A DNA stretch of 64,000 bases from Bacteroidia bacterium (GCA_030425505.1 JAUIAB010000011.1:39736-103735); one strand, 5' to 3'; shown: positions 1-9,091, counted from the stretch's first letter. Program-made: numbers and translations. The notes: a model not told the origin generated them from the sequence alone.

Positions 1-229
1 ATCATGCTTTCAGCATGACTAAATCCTATCTAATCTGTATTATTCATGAACAGGTCGTTTGTTTTAGATTAAATAATTGATTACTAGATTTTTGTGATTT
101 AAATCGCACAATATTTTATTCCTCAAATTTGAGGATTAGTTAGCTCAAGTCTTTCATAATCAATTATCTTGTAATCAGAGAGTTATCTACTTAAATTAAA
201 TCCAGAATTATTTGGGTTAAGCTTTTCTA

Positions 230-264
230 CACAAAAAAAGCTGATCCTTTAACGAATCAGCTTG
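230..264 (-). terminator. Rho-independent terminator of the cadherin-like T9SS gene
   Basis: An 8-bp perfect stem (AAGCTGAT at 238-245, ATCAGCTT at 256-263) with a 10-base loop is flanked on its left by an A run at 232-239, which reads as a U tract on the minus strand. It lies 25 bases past the stop of the minus-strand gene ending at 289. Confidence 0.75.
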
Positions 265-288
265 AATATTTTTAAGGCTTATAATCTT

Positions 289-1932
289 CTACTTCAAAAC
301 TAACTTCTTGCTGCTTTTAAAGTCTTTTCCACTTAGCTCTACGAAATATAACCCTTTGCTTTCTTTACTTAGATCCAAATCAAGGCTAGTATCGAAACCA
401 TTCAACTCTTTTTGATAAACAACTTCTCCTGAAATCGAATATACTTTTATCAAATTTGCATTAGATTTTTGACTAACACTTACCTTACCTGTTGTTGGGT
501 TTGGATAAATACTTAGCATAGCCTTACTATCTCCAGAAACCCTGCTTGAGTTATCACCATCAGCATAAACTGTTATATCTTTTGTAAATGTCGCCCCGTG
601 ATTATCTGTAGCTATTACTCTTGCTACATAATGTCTTCCCGCTCTTAACTGAATATCGCTTCTTACTTTTAAGTAATAGTTCATTTGCCCATCAACCAGT
701 GATCTATAAATCTCAAAATGATCGTTATGATTTGAGTTAGCACCATTTATCAATGCAAAAGTATGCGTATCAAAATTATCAGCATCTACAGCCTCCAGCT
801 TACTTACTCCAACTCCGTTTCTGTTTGCTGCTACTCTATCTCCAAATGGCAATAGTATATCTGTAGGAGCTTCATTTTCTTCAGATGCAAAACCAAGGTC
901 TCTAGTAAATGTAGCGCCATGATTATCTGTAACTCTAACTCTTACTGAATAAACTCTATCTACACTCAAAGGTATTGTTGTGAAAAGTGCAAAGTCTCCA
1001 CCTCTTATAAACCTTATCTCAAAATGATCATTGTGATTCAAATTAGCACCGTTTACTAACTCAAAAGAATGTGTATCATTTGCATCACCATCAACAGCTA
1101 GTAAATTTCCTACTTTAACCCCTACTGCATCTGCTATTACTTTAGGGTGGATTAATGAAATTTGTATATCACTAGGAGCTTCATTTTCTTCTGAAGAAAA
1201 ACCAAGATCTCTTGTAAATGTAGCACCATGGCTATCAGTAGCTTTTACTCTAATTGAGAAAATTCTATCTACGCCAAGTGGCATTACGGTATAAACTCTG
1301 AATTTTCCTTGGGCAAATCTGATTTCAAAATGGTCATTATGGTTTGCATTTGCACCATTAACTAACTCAAACATATGACTGTCAAAAAGATCATCATCAA
1401 CCGCAGTAAGTGACCCTACTTCAACTCCTACCATATCTGCAGTTACCTTAGGGTTATTCAAAGTGATTTGTATGTCACTAGGAGCAGAGTTATTATCAGC
1501 TGGGTTAACTACACTTACTGTAAGGTCTTTTATAAAGCTCAAGCCACCTTTGTCTGTAGTTTTTATCTTAACAACATACTTACCTTTTTTCAAAGGTTTT
1601 TTGGTTAAAAGCGCATAAGAAGGCTTTTTATCTTTAGACAAATATGAGTTCTTGACTATAGGCAAAATTTGAAAATTGCCTTCAGAACTATTTTTGTGAT
1701 TTTTTACCAGTTCATACTTATGACTATCATTTAAGTCTGTGTCAATAGTACGTAAATATCCAATTGTGGTATTCTTTAATCCAGCCTCAACTTCATAACT
1801 TGATAACTGAATGTCAATTGGTTTGTGATTTTTAGTAAAACTAGACCCTCCGATAAATTGTGCGCTGGCTGAATAAAATCCTACTGTTACAAGTAAAAAA
1901 ACAAAATTAAATATTACAGTACCTTTTTTCAT
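289..1932 (-). CDS. Secreted repeat protein with T9SS type A sorting domain
   Basis: Predicted secreted or surface-attached adhesin-like protein of 547 aa. A signal peptide occupies residues 1-25 (hydrophobic core, ends SASAQ). Four cadherin-like repeats of about 100 residues follow, at roughly 35-148, 149-249, 250-353 and 354-462. Repeats 2-4 share near-identical segments such as APSDIQISL, NHNDHFEI and ATDNHGATFT. Aspartate pairs such as AVDGDANDTH resemble the calcium-binding loops of cadherin or dystroglycan-type repeats. The last 75 residues carry the type IX sorting signature (SIYPNPTTGKVSV, ending KKLVLK), so the C-terminus is probably cleaved at the outer membrane. Repeat 1 is the most diverged and contains a Lys-rich insertion. 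The gene is monocistronic with its own terminator. The ligand is unknown; the domain calls are by eye. Confidence 0.85.
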   Translation of the reverse strand: MKKGTVIFNFVFLLVTVGFYSASAQFIGGSSFTKNHKPIDIQLSSYEVEAGLKNTTIGYLRTIDTDLNDSHKYELVKNHKNSSEGNFQILPIVKNSYLSKDKKPSYALLTKKPLKKGKYVVKIKTTDKGGLSFIKDLTVSVVNPADNNSAPSDIQITLNNPKVTADMVGVEVGSLTAVDDDLFDSHMFELVNGANANHNDHFEIRFAQGKFRVYTVMPLGVDRIFSIRVKATDSHGATFTRDLGFSSEENEAPSDIQISLIHPKVIADAVGVKVGNLLAVDGDANDTHSFELVNGANLNHNDHFEIRFIRGGDFALFTTIPLSVDRVYSVRVRVTDNHGATFTRDLGFASEENEAPTDILLPFGDRVAANRNGVGVSKLEAVDADNFDTHTFALINGANSNHNDHFEIYRSLVDGQMNYYLKVRSDIQLRAGRHYVARVIATDNHGATFTKDITVYADGDNSSRVSGDSKAMLSIYPNPTTGKVSVSQKSNANLIKVYSISGEVVYQKELNGFDTSLDLDLSKESKGLYFVELSGKDFKSSKKLVLK

Positions 1933-2434
1933 GATTGAAAGAAATTTTAACCTTTTTACCTACTCTTTATTTTAGCTTTTCGGTTTCCGCTTTTAGCCTA
2001 TGCTTAAATAACGGCAGGTAAAAAATTTGGTTGTAATAAATACCTTAAAAAACTTAAATTTTTTTACAAAAAACCACTTATTTACATTAAAAAAAACTAA
2101 ATGGACTTTATAAAAAGTGCTTACGCCATGTAATTTGTTTGCTTTGTTGAATAAAAACAAAATACACACCCCTCCATTGAAAGTTTACATTTAAACACTA
2201 AGAAGCCTAAAAGATAAAGGATTGAAATATTTTTACTCAAACATTATTTTACATTTGCTATAAATAATAGAGTTTCTTGAAACGGAACTATCCTAAAGTC
2301 TAAGTCATAGAGGCATTTCACTAATTTCGCTTAAAAAAAGTGCGCTATTTTGAACTAGATATTGTTGTTGATTGAATAAAAAAAGGTACTTATAAATTGA
2401 TAATTTAGTGCTTTAATTATCCTTAAATATTAAA
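1933..2434. other. Divergent intergenic region, no gene
   Basis: A 502-base A+T-rich spacer between the divergent T9SS gene and era. No credible coding frame or RNA gene is seen. The only recognisable element is a possible Bacteroidota -7 box for era at 2250-2257. Confidence 0.6.
2250..2257 (+). promoter_or_regulatory. Possible -7 element upstream of era
   Basis: TACATTTG matches the Bacteroidota -7 consensus TAnnTTTG. No TTG is found 18-20 bases upstream, and the start codon is about 180 bases away, so this is weak. Confidence 0.3.
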
Positions 2435-3313
2435 ATGACGGAAAATAAACATAAGGCTGGATTTGTAAGCATTATCGGAAGACCAAATGTGGGCAAGTCT
2501 ACTTTAATGAATAGTATTGTTGGAGAAAATCTTTCGATCATAACTTCTAAAGCACAAACTACCCGGCATAGAATAATGGGTATTATCAATCAAGATGATT
2601 TGCAGATTGTATATTCTGATACTCCTGGTATTTTATCCCCAAAATATGAATTGCATAACTCGATGATGAGTTTTGTACACCAATCTTTAGAGGATGCAGA
2701 TGTAATCTTATTCATTACCGAGCCAAATTCTAAAGACGAAATAGCTTTAGAATTTATCGAAAATACTCAAATACCAATCATAGTTTTAATCAACAAGATT
2801 GATCTTTCAGATGAAGTTAAAATTAAAGAAGAGATTGAAAAATGGACTCAAAAACTTACTACTGCAAAAGCTGTAATTCCTATTTCAGCACTTCACAAGT
2901 TTAATTTAAACTATGTTTTTGAAGCTATAAGAAATCATGTTCCAGAACATCCACCATTTTTCCCTAAAGATGAGCTGACAGATAAATCGATGCGCTTTTT
3001 TGCTTCTGAGATACTAAGAGAAAAAATTATGCTCAATTACAGAGAAGAAGTTCCTTATTCTTGCGAGGTTCTCATAGAGCGGTTTAAAGATAGTGATGAT
3101 ATTATTAGAATATCTGCTGTCATTTTAGTGGAAAGAGACTCTCAAAAAAGTATTGTAATTGGCAAACAAGGTAATATGCTTCAAATTATAGGAAAAAAAG
3201 CTCGTTTGGATATGGAAAAGTTTTTTGGAAAAAAGGTTTTTTTAGAGCAATATGTAAAAGTCGAGCCTGATTGGAGGAAAAATAAATACAAGCTATCTAA
3301 ACTGGGTTATTAA
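2435..3313 (+). CDS. era: GTPase Era
   Basis: Essential Ras-like GTPase that binds the 3' end of 16S rRNA and checks small-subunit assembly. At 292 aa it has the normal family length. The G1 P-loop GRPNVGKST lies at about residues 16-24, G2 with TTRH follows, G3 is DTPG, G4 is NKID, and the G5-like ISA precedes the linker. The C-terminal third is the type II KH RNA-binding domain with the diagnostic VIGKQGNMLQIIGKKAR segment. It ends without extension at KLGY. The ATG at 2435 gives the expected N-terminus (KAGFVSIIGRPNVGKS). The next minus-strand gene is rho; a small ORF lies between. Confidence 0.97.
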   Translation: MTENKHKAGFVSIIGRPNVGKSTLMNSIVGENLSIITSKAQTTRHRIMGIINQDDLQIVYSDTPGILSPKYELHNSMMSFVHQSLEDADVILFITEPNSKDEIALEFIENTQIPIIVLINKIDLSDEVKIKEEIEKWTQKLTTAKAVIPISALHKFNLNYVFEAIRNHVPEHPPFFPKDELTDKSMRFFASEILREKIMLNYREEVPYSCEVLIERFKDSDDIIRISAVILVERDSQKSIVIGKQGNMLQIIGKKARLDMEKFFGKKVFLEQYVKVEPDWRKNKYKLSKLGY

Positions 3314-3392
3314 TCTATCTTTTTTTTTGTCATAATATTAAACTTATTTGTCCGTAATAGAAAGGTAAGTTCAATATTAAAAACTAGTGAAA

Positions 3393-3566
3393 ATGGTTAT
3401 AAAGAAGAATTTCAAGAAATTAGTGAATTTTAAATCTACTCAAAATAAATATATTGAGCGTTTTAACATGGTGGTTAAAACTTTTGAGGAGTTTATAGAA
3501 GAAGAAAATAATAGACCTAATCAGGAAATAAAAAATAGATATAGTTTAATACAACAAATGCTCTAA
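3393..3566 (+). CDS. Small hypothetical protein, 57 aa
   Basis: A short open frame starting with ATG at 3393 and ending with TAA at 3566 encodes a 57-residue, charged, probably helical protein (starts MVIKKNFKKLVNF, ends RYSLIQQML). It has no signal peptide or membrane segment. The N-terminal half is basic and the centre acidic (FEEFIEEENN). It sits 80 bases after era in the same direction. The strong hairpin terminator at 3570-3604 begins four bases after its stop codon, which is what one expects for a real last gene. I do not recognise a family. It may be translated with or after era. Confidence 0.5.
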   Translation: MVIKKNFKKLVNFKSTQNKYIERFNMVVKTFEEFIEEENNRPNQEIKNRYSLIQQML

Positions 3567-3569
3567 AAG

Positions 3570-3606
3570 AAAGCCTTTCTATATTTAGGTTTTAGAAAGG
3601 CTTTTT
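3570..3606. terminator. Bidirectional terminator between the small ORF and rho
   Basis: A 12-bp perfect stem (AAAGCCTTTCTA at 3570-3581, TAGAAAGGCTTT at 3593-3604) with an 11-base loop. A T run on the right and an A run on the left make it usable from both strands. It separates the plus-strand era side from the convergent rho gene. Confidence 0.85.
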
Positions 3607-3612
3607 CATGTA

Positions 3613-5229
3613 TTATCTATTCATGGATATTAGGAACTCTTCGTTGTTTCTCGTACCATTCATGTTATTTAATAAGTAGTCCATTGCTTCATTAGAATGC
3701 ATATCAGACATAAATTTCCTTAGTATCCAAACTCTGGATAAGCTTTCTTTATCTAAAAGAAGATCTTCTCTTCTTGTTCCAGAAGCTGGGACATCAATAG
3801 CAGGATAAACTCTCTTATTAGCAAGTTTTCTATCTAACTGAAGCTCCATGTTACCAGTACCCTTAAATTCTTCGAAAATCACTTCATCCATCTTAGAACC
3901 AGTCTCAATAAGAGCTGTTGCAATTATCGTTAATGATCCCCCATTTTCTACGTTTCTAGCAGCACCAAAAAACCGTTTTGGCTTATGTAATGCGTTAGCA
4001 TCAACACCACCAGTTAATATTTTTCCTGAAGAAGGTGCAACAGTATTATATGCTCTTGCAAGCCTTGTTATCGAATCAAGTAAAATCACAACATCATGAC
4101 CACACTCTACCATTCTTTTTGCTTTTTCTAAAACGATAGATGATACTTTCACGTGCTTATCTGCCTGCTCATCAAAAGTGGATGCTACTACTTCACCTTG
4201 TACACTCCTAGCCATATCTGTTACTTCTTCTGGCCTTTCATCTACTAGTAGTACTATCAGGTAGCACTCAGGGTGATTTTTGGCAATTGCATTAGCTACT
4301 TCCTTTAAAAGTACTGTTTTACCCGTTTTGGGCTGAGCCACAATCATACCTCTTTGTCCTTTTCCAATAGGTGCAAAAAGGTCTAGTATTCTTGTAGAAT
4401 AGACATTTGGTTTAGTACTTAGGTTTAACCTTTCATTGGGAAATAAAGGAGTAAGGTATTCAAAAGGTACTCTATCTCTTATTTCATCTGTAGTTTTCCC
4501 GTTAACATTATTTACTTTAAGAAGGGCAAAGTACTTTTCCCCATCTTTAGGGGGTCTTATTTGACCATTAACTGTGTCACCTGTTTTTAGTCCAAATAAC
4601 TTAATTTGAGATGGAGAAACATATATATCATCTGGGCTTGCCAAATAGTTGTAATCCGATGATCTTAAAAACCCATATCCATCTTGCATTATTTCAAGCA
4701 CACCCTCGTTTTCAATAGCACCGTCAAATTCTTTTATATTGAAGCTTGGAGTGTTTCCAAAACTTTGTATTCGCTTATTTTGGTGCGAATTTGTATTTTC
4801 CTGGCTATTATTATTGGACTTAGATACAGGTTTTCTATCAGGCATCTTTATTTTACGAGCCCTCTCTTCCATCTCTTTGATTTTCTTTTTCTCTGCATCC
4901 TCTTTTTCAGTAGACTCCTGTTCTTTTACTGTTTTCTTTTCTGGGTGTGTCTTTTTAATTGGCACAACTGGTGAGGCTTTTACGTCTCTTTTTTTCAACT
5001 GTGGCTTTTTTACAGGATTTTCTTCCTTAGCTAAATTTTCTTCTGAAACTCTAGAACTCTCAGTTGTTTTCTTTGGTAGCTTGCTATCTGGAAGTATAGC
5101 TTGTTTATCTAATATCTTATAGATTAAGTCTTTCTTAGGAGTTTTGGTATTGTATTTTATTTCTAACTCATCTGCTATCTTTTTAAGCTCTGATAGCAAC
5201 CTTACTTCTAATTCTTCTAATGTATACAT
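3613..5229 (-). CDS. rho: Transcription termination factor Rho
   Basis: Hexameric RNA-dependent ATPase and helicase that ends transcription. The 538-aa protein is about 120 residues longer than E. coli Rho. Residues 1-45 form the Rho N-terminal helical domain ([11 protein letters not shown]). Residues 45-165 are a low-complexity Lys/Glu/Pro/Asn-rich insertion, known in Bacteroidota Rho. The cold-shock-like RNA-binding domain follows ([14 protein letters not shown], then [12 protein letters not shown]). The ATPase core has Walker [13 protein letters not shown] near residue 300, Walker [12 protein letters not shown], and the Q/R loops ([20 protein letters not shown]). The product ends EEFLISMNR, close to other Rho C-termini. 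It is transcribed alone, with a bidirectional terminator at its 3' end. Confidence 0.97.
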   Translation of the reverse strand: MYTLEELEVRLLSELKKIADELEIKYNTKTPKKDLIYKILDKQAILPDSKLPKKTTESSRVSEENLAKEENPVKKPQLKKRDVKASPVVPIKKTHPEKKTVKEQESTEKEDAEKKKIKEMEERARKIKMPDRKPVSKSNNNSQENTNSHQNKRIQSFGNTPSFNIKEFDGAIENEGVLEIMQDGYGFLRSSDYNYLASPDDIYVSPSQIKLFGLKTGDTVNGQIRPPKDGEKYFALLKVNNVNGKTTDEIRDRVPFEYLTPLFPNERLNLSTKPNVYSTRILDLFAPIGKGQRGMIVAQPKTGKTVLLKEVANAIAKNHPECYLIVLLVDERPEEVTDMARSVQGEVVASTFDEQADKHVKVSSIVLEKAKRMVECGHDVVILLDSITRLARAYNTVAPSSGKILTGGVDANALHKPKRFFGAARNVENGGSLTIIATALIETGSKMDEVIFEEFKGTGNMELQLDRKLANKRVYPAIDVPASGTRREDLLLDKESLSRVWILRKFMSDMHSNEAMDYLLNNMNGTRNNEEFLISMNR

Positions 5230-5387
5230 ATATAGGTCTAAATATTTTTATTCTGTTTAATACTCATAGCGGTCGGCTTGACATTTAAATTCTTTATAAT
5301 GTTAAAAGCTTAAGCCAACAATCCAAAATTTAGTTTGAAAGGATAATATTGGCAATTTAAGTTTTGATTTCAATAAAGAAAGAAGAG

Positions 5388-5461
5388 CGGAACAGACGGG
5401 ATTCGAACCCGCGACCTCCTGCGTGACAGGCAGGCATTCTAACCAGCTGAACTACTGCTCC
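5388..5461 (-). tRNA. tRNA-Asp (GTC)
   Basis: The minus strand folds into a standard cloverleaf. The 7-bp acceptor stem is GGAGCAG with CTGTTCC (one G-U pair), the anticodon loop is CTGTCAC with anticodon GTC, the T arm contains GGTTCGAACCC, and the discriminator is G, as expected for tRNA-Asp. The CCA end is not encoded (GCT follows). Confidence 0.95.
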
Positions 5462-5470
5462 AACGGAATG

Positions 5471-5500
5471 CAAATATAGGTCTTTGTTTAAATAAACAAA
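5471..5500 (-). promoter_or_regulatory. Promoter of tRNA-Asp
   Basis: On the minus strand TTTG (5500-5497), an 18-base spacer and TATATTTG (5478-5471) match the Bacteroidota sigma-ABfr consensus. Predicted initiation falls just before the tRNA 5' end at 5461. An inverted repeat (TTTGTTTA at 5483-5490, TAAACAAA at 5493-5500) overlaps the -33 box. Confidence 0.65.
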
Positions 5501-5630
5501 AAAAATTATCAATAATATTTTTATTCATCTCATTTTCTAACATCAAGTACTTTTTAACTCACTTATATTCTAGGATTTATTTCTTTTTCTACGTAATGTG
5601 CCTATTATTGTGTTTTAAAAAACCAAAAAA

Positions 5631-6551
5631 ATGAGCTTATTAACAATCGGTTCTGTTGCATTCGACGCTATAGAAACCCCCTTTGGCAAAGTAGATAAAA
5701 TAATCGGAGGAGCTGCCAGCTATATCTCTATAGCTGCTTCTTATTTTGTAAAGCCTGTTAATGTTGTAGCTGTGATTGGTGAAGATTTTACTTCTAAGGA
5801 AATGGAGGTTTTTCATAACCGAAGTGTTAATACTGATGGTATTAATGTGAAGAAAGGGGAAAAGTCTTTTTTTTGGTCAGGGCGATATCATAACGACATG
5901 AACTCTAGAGATACATTAGTTACAGAACCTAATGTTATGGAAGACTTTAATCCAGAAATTCCTGAATCTTACCAAGACTGTGAGTTTTTAATGTTAGGGA
6001 ATTTAGATCCTATAATCCAGATGAGGGCTCTCAAAAATTTAAAAAAAAGGCCTTCTTTAGTTGTACTAGATACTATGAATTTTTGGATGGATACCAAAAG
6101 AGAGTATTTGGACGAAATCTTAAAAGAAGTTGACATTTTATCTCTTAATGATGAAGAAGCAAGACAACTAACTTCTGAATACTCACTAGTCAAAGCTGCT
6201 AAGAAAATTTTAAGCTTAGGCTTAAAATATGTAGTGATCAAGAAAGGTGAGCATGGCGCTCTTTTATTTGGAAAAGAAAATATCTTTTTTGTTCCTGCTA
6301 TTCCTCTTGAGGAAGTTTTCGACCCTACAGGTGCTGGGGATACTTTTGCTGGTGGCTTTATAGGCTACTTAGCTAAAACAAAAGACTTAAGTTTTCAAAG
6401 TATTAAAAAGGCAGTAATTCACGGTACTACTATGGCCTCTTTTTGTGTAGAAAAGTTTGGTCCAGAAAGACTACTAGACCTAACTGACTTAGAAATAAAA
6501 AATAGATATCAAGAAGTAATTAACCTCACCCAAGTAGAGTATACTGTTTAG
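5631..6551 (+). CDS. PfkB-family carbohydrate/nucleoside kinase
   Basis: Predicted ATP-dependent kinase of the ribokinase (PfkB) superfamily, 306 aa, cytosolic. The N-terminal substrate-binding part carries IIGGAASYISIAASYF (PfkB signature 1 region). The C-terminal part has signature 2, DPTGAGDTFAGGF, with the presumed catalytic base Asp at about residue 237 in the GAGD anion hole. The substrate cannot be told from sequence; sugar or nucleoside kinases of this type are common in Bacteroidota. The ATG at 5631 follows an A-rich leader without a Shine-Dalgarno sequence. The next gene, idi, starts 19 bases after the stop, so the two are probably co-transcribed. Confidence 0.85.
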   Translation: MSLLTIGSVAFDAIETPFGKVDKIIGGAASYISIAASYFVKPVNVVAVIGEDFTSKEMEVFHNRSVNTDGINVKKGEKSFFWSGRYHNDMNSRDTLVTEPNVMEDFNPEIPESYQDCEFLMLGNLDPIIQMRALKNLKKRPSLVVLDTMNFWMDTKREYLDEILKEVDILSLNDEEARQLTSEYSLVKAAKKILSLGLKYVVIKKGEHGALLFGKENIFFVPAIPLEEVFDPTGAGDTFAGGFIGYLAKTKDLSFQSIKKAVIHGTTMASFCVEKFGPERLLDLTDLEIKNRYQEVINLTQVEYTV

Positions 6552-6570
6552 TTAAATTATTTCATACCCT

Positions 6571-7077
6571 ATGAATGAGCAGGTCATTCTAGTTAATAAT
6601 GATGATGAGGTTGTTGGTTATGAAGATAAGTTAATTGCCCACGAAAAGGGACTGCTCCACAGAGCTATTTCTGTTTTAATTTTCGGGGAAAAAGGTTGGC
6701 TACTCCAACAAAGAGCTTCTGAGAAGTATCATTGCGGAAACTTATGGACAAATACCTGCTGCACCCATCCTAGAAAAGCAGAAGATAACCTCTCTTCTGC
6801 TAAAAGAAGGCTATGGGAAGAAATGGGAATTACAAATGTAAAGCTTCACTATGCATTTTCTTTTATTTATAAGACTACTTTCAATAATGACTTAACTGAA
6901 CATGAGTTAGATCATGTTTTTATCGGTTACTCAAATAATACCCCTCAAGTAAATTTAAGTGAAGTAAAAGATTATAAGTGGATTCAAAACAACATTCTTG
7001 CTGAAGAGATTCAAGTCTCGCCCAACTTATTCACGCCATGGTTTAAAGCTATTGCTATAAAGTTTTTTTTGTTATGA
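6571..7077 (+). CDS. idi: Isopentenyl-diphosphate delta-isomerase, type 1
   Basis: Interconverts isopentenyl and dimethylallyl diphosphate for isoprenoid synthesis. At 168 aa it is a compact type 1 (Nudix-fold) enzyme. Visible features are the metal-binding and catalytic Cys region WTNTCCTHPRK near residues 66-76, the degenerate Nudix box RRLWEEMGI, and the second conserved Glu in ELDHVFIGY. It lies directly behind a PfkB kinase, probably in one transcript. The product would feed UppS, encoded in this window at 52 kb. The family is known to need Mg and a catalytic Cys/Glu pair; both are present by alignment to the motifs. Confidence 0.93.
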   Translation: MNEQVILVNNDDEVVGYEDKLIAHEKGLLHRAISVLIFGEKGWLLQQRASEKYHCGNLWTNTCCTHPRKAEDNLSSAKRRLWEEMGITNVKLHYAFSFIYKTTFNNDLTEHELDHVFIGYSNNTPQVNLSEVKDYKWIQNNILAEEIQVSPNLFTPWFKAIAIKFFLL

Positions 7078-7078
7078 C

Positions 7079-7113
7079 AAATAAAAAAGGCTTTATCAAT
7101 CTAATAAAGCCTT
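7079..7113 (-). terminator. Hairpin terminator after the cobalamin adenosyltransferase gene
   Basis: A 10-bp perfect stem (AAGGCTTTAT at 7087-7096, ATAAAGCCTT at 7104-7113) with a 7-base loop. The A run on its left gives a U tract on the minus strand. It also lies just after idi and may help end that transcript. Confidence 0.6.
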
Positions 7114-7216
7114 AGTCTAGTAAATATGAAAATGAAAAAACTATAATTTCTACATTATATTTTGTTTTCTTGAACGAGAGTTTTCTTCTTTAAGTTTCTT
7201 TATCAGTATTATTTTT

Positions 7217-7768
7217 TCATCCTATCCAAATATTCTCCTCTACTTTGAGCTCACAACTCATCTTTCTAGATAAGACAAATAAATAATCCGATAATCTATT
7301 AAGATAGGTATTATATATATAAAATTTCTCGTCAACTCTGCTCTCCAAACCTACAAGCCTTCTTTCTGCTCTCCTGCATACAACTCTTGCAATATGGGCG
7401 AAAGCCACATCTTTATGACCTCCTGGCAATATGAAGTTTTTCAAAGCTGGCAAAGTTAGTTGCATTTCATCTACATGATTCTCTAAAGCAGAGATAGAGT
7501 CTTTATCCATATTTGGCAAGCTCGCTTTAACTTTTTCTGAAGCATTTCCTGCAGCAATTCTAGAACCGATTATAAATAAGTTTTCCTGTATTGAATTAAG
7601 GAAATATTTTCTTTTACTATTAATTTTTAATTCTTTAAGTAAACCAATGTAGCAGTTTAACTCGTCAATAGTTCCATAGCACTCTATTCTTTCATCAGAT
7701 TTATCAACTCTTTCCCCACTCAATAGAGATGTTTTGCCAGTATCCCCTGTCTTTGTATATATTTTCAT
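7217..7768 (-). CDS. Cob(I)alamin adenosyltransferase, PduO type
   Basis: Transfers the adenosyl group of ATP to cob(I)alamin to make coenzyme B12. The 183-aa protein has the full PduO-type four/five-helix bundle length. The N-terminal ATP-binding motif is KIYTKTGDTGKTSLLSG, followed by ECYGTIDELN. The C-terminal signature is ARVVCRRAERRLVGL. In this family the TKTGDxGxT loop and the RRAER helix form the active site between subunits, and both are intact. It is transcribed alone. The presence of the enzyme suggests that the organism uses adenosylcobalamin, for example in methylmalonyl-CoA mutase or class II ribonucleotide reductase (inference). Confidence 0.92.
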   Translation of the reverse strand: MKIYTKTGDTGKTSLLSGERVDKSDERIECYGTIDELNCYIGLLKELKINSKRKYFLNSIQENLFIIGSRIAAGNASEKVKASLPNMDKDSISALENHVDEMQLTLPALKNFILPGGHKDVAFAHIARVVCRRAERRLVGLESRVDEKFYIYNTYLNRLSDYLFVLSRKMSCELKVEENIWIG

Positions 7769-7856
7769 TTTAATAAGTTTTGTGCTAAATAAACTACATT
7801 GAAGCCAAATAATCTATATAAAATCTGATGTTACTTAATAGATCTCAACTAAACTA

Positions 7857-7887
7857 TTATGCTTTTATGCTTTTATGCTTTTATGCT
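7857..7887. repeat. Short tandem repeat, 8-bp unit TTTTATGC
   Basis: Nearly four consecutive copies of TTTTATGC (partial copy 7857-7862, then 7863-7870, 7871-7878, 7879-7886). It sits between the adenosyltransferase start region and the terminator of the infC operon. There are no spacers, so it is a simple repeat that could vary in copy number by slippage. Confidence 0.85.
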
Positions 7888-7925
7888 AAAAAAAAGGTAG
7901 AGCTAATAGTAATCAGCTCTACCTT
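7888..7925 (-). terminator. Terminator of the infC-rpmI-rplT operon
   Basis: An 11-bp perfect stem (AAGGTAGAGCT at 7894-7904, AGCTCTACCTT at 7915-7925) with a 10-base loop and an A run at 7888-7895, which is a U tract on the minus strand. It lies 29 bases after the rplT stop. Confidence 0.88.
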
Positions 7926-7953
7926 CACTTTAAAAAAAAAAGTAAAATTCTAC

Positions 7954-8301
7954 TTATCCTTTTACTTTCTCTACAACTGCTTTAAATGCTTCTGGATCAT
8001 TCATTGCAAGGTTAGCAAGAGTTTTTCTATTTAACTCCAACCCTAGGCTGTTAACCTTGCCCATAAATTCTGAATATGACATATCGTATTGTCTTACTCC
8101 TGCATTTATTCTTTGAATCCAAAGGCTTCTAAATTCTCTTTTTTTCTGCTTTCTATCTCTGTAAGCATACTGCAAACCTTTCTCAACTGCATTTTTTGCA
8201 ACTGTCCAAACATTTTTCCTTCTTCCCCAATACCCTTTGGCCTGCTTTAGTATTTTTTTTCTTCTCGCTCTTGACGCTACGTGATTTACTGATCGTGGCA
8301 T
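7954..8301 (-). CDS. rplT: 50S ribosomal protein L20
   Basis: Large-subunit assembly protein that binds 23S rRNA. The 115-aa length is standard. It begins [20 protein letters not shown] with the basic N-terminal helix that threads into rRNA. The conserved core [20 protein letters not shown] and the C-terminal globular domain ([16 protein letters not shown]) are present. It is the last gene of infC-rpmI-rplT, 14 bases after rpmI. In many bacteria L20 represses its own operon by binding the leader; no such structure could be confirmed here by eye. Confidence 0.98.
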   Translation of the reverse strand: MPRSVNHVASRARRKKILKQAKGYWGRRKNVWTVAKNAVEKGLQYAYRDRKQKKREFRSLWIQRINAGVRQYDMSYSEFMGKVNSLGLELNRKTLANLAMNDPEAFKAVVEKVKG

Positions 8302-8315
8302 GACACTTTAGTTTT

Positions 8316-8510
8316 TCAAATTCTCAATAATGCTTTAATATTAGGAACATCTGACTTATCAACTAAAGTTGAATGTGTCAACCTCCTTTTTTGTTTTGTA
8401 GTTTTTTTAGTCAGTATATGACTTTTATAAGCGTGCTTTCTCTTGATTTTTCCAGAGCCAGTAAGCTTAAATCTTTTCTTTGCTCCTGAATTTGTCTTTA
8501 CTTTCGGCAT
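8316..8510 (-). CDS. rpmI: 50S ribosomal protein L35
   Basis: Small basic large-subunit protein, 64 aa, normal length. The N-terminus [20 protein letters not shown] and the segment [17 protein letters not shown] are diagnostic of L35. It is the middle gene of the conserved infC-rpmI-rplT operon, 62 bases after infC and 14 before rplT. Confidence 0.98.
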   Translation of the reverse strand: MPKVKTNSGAKKRFKLTGSGKIKRKHAYKSHILTKKTTKQKRRLTHSTLVDKSDVPNIKALLRI

Positions 8511-8572
8511 CTTTAATCTCTATTTTTCAAAGAAGACTGCGAAGTTAATAATTGTATCTCGTTATATAAAAT

Positions 8573-9091
8573 TTATTTTTTTTGAAGAAGCGGTGTCATG
8601 ATAAGAATCATTCTCCTACCCTCCATTTTAATCGGCTGTTCTACTTTACCATAATCTTTTAATTCTTCTACAAAACGTTGTAATAAAGCTCTCCCCCTAT
8701 CCTTAAATACTATAGTTCTACCATAGAAATGCACAAATGTTTTTACTTTATTTCCTGCCTTTAGGAAGTTTTGTGCATGTTTTAGCTTAAAAGAAAAATC
8801 ATGATCATCTGTATTAGGACCAAATCTTATTTCTTTTAAAATTGTTTTGTGTGACTTAGCTTTCAGTTCTTTTTGCTTTTTCTTCTGCATGTATTTAAAC
8901 TTTGAGTAGTCTACTACTCTACATACAGGTGGGTTAGCTTTAGGGGATATTTCTACCAAATCCAATCCTAGTTCGCCTGCTATTTCTAATGCTTCTTCTA
9001 TGGGATGTATAGCACTTTCAATATCGTCTCCAACAATTCTTACTTCTTTTGCCCTTATTTGTTTATTAACTCTATATCTTATTTGCGACAT
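8573..9091 (-). CDS. infC: Translation initiation factor IF-3
   Basis: Binds the 30S subunit, prevents premature 50S joining and proofreads initiator tRNA and start codon. At 172 aa it has the N-terminal domain (RVNKQIRAKEVRIVG, then LDLVEISPKANPPVCRVVDY), a Lys-rich linker, and the C-terminal domain (KEIRFGPNTDDHDF, FLKAGNKVKTFVHF). It ends in MTPLLQKK. The start is an ordinary ATG, not the AUU/AUC used for autoregulation in enterobacteria. thrS, often found upstream in Bacteroidota, is absent; topA is upstream instead, with a 91-base gap holding a -7 box. Confidence 0.97.
   Translation of the reverse strand: MSQIRYRVNKQIRAKEVRIVGDDIESAIHPIEEALEIAGELGLDLVEISPKANPPVCRVVDYSKFKYMQKKKQKELKAKSHKTILKEIRFGPNTDDHDFSFKLKHAQNFLKAGNKVKTFVHFYGRTIVFKDRGRALLQRFVEELKDYGKVEQPIKMEGRRMILIMTPLLQKK

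Noticed and set aside
4739..5122. Plus-strand open frame of 127 codons inside rho
   Set aside because: It is the antisense of the low-complexity Lys/Glu insertion of Rho, which produces Phe/Ser-rich open frames by chance.
7857..7887. Possible CRISPR array
   Set aside because: The repeats are contiguous 8-mers without spacers and no cas genes are present; a simple tandem repeat.
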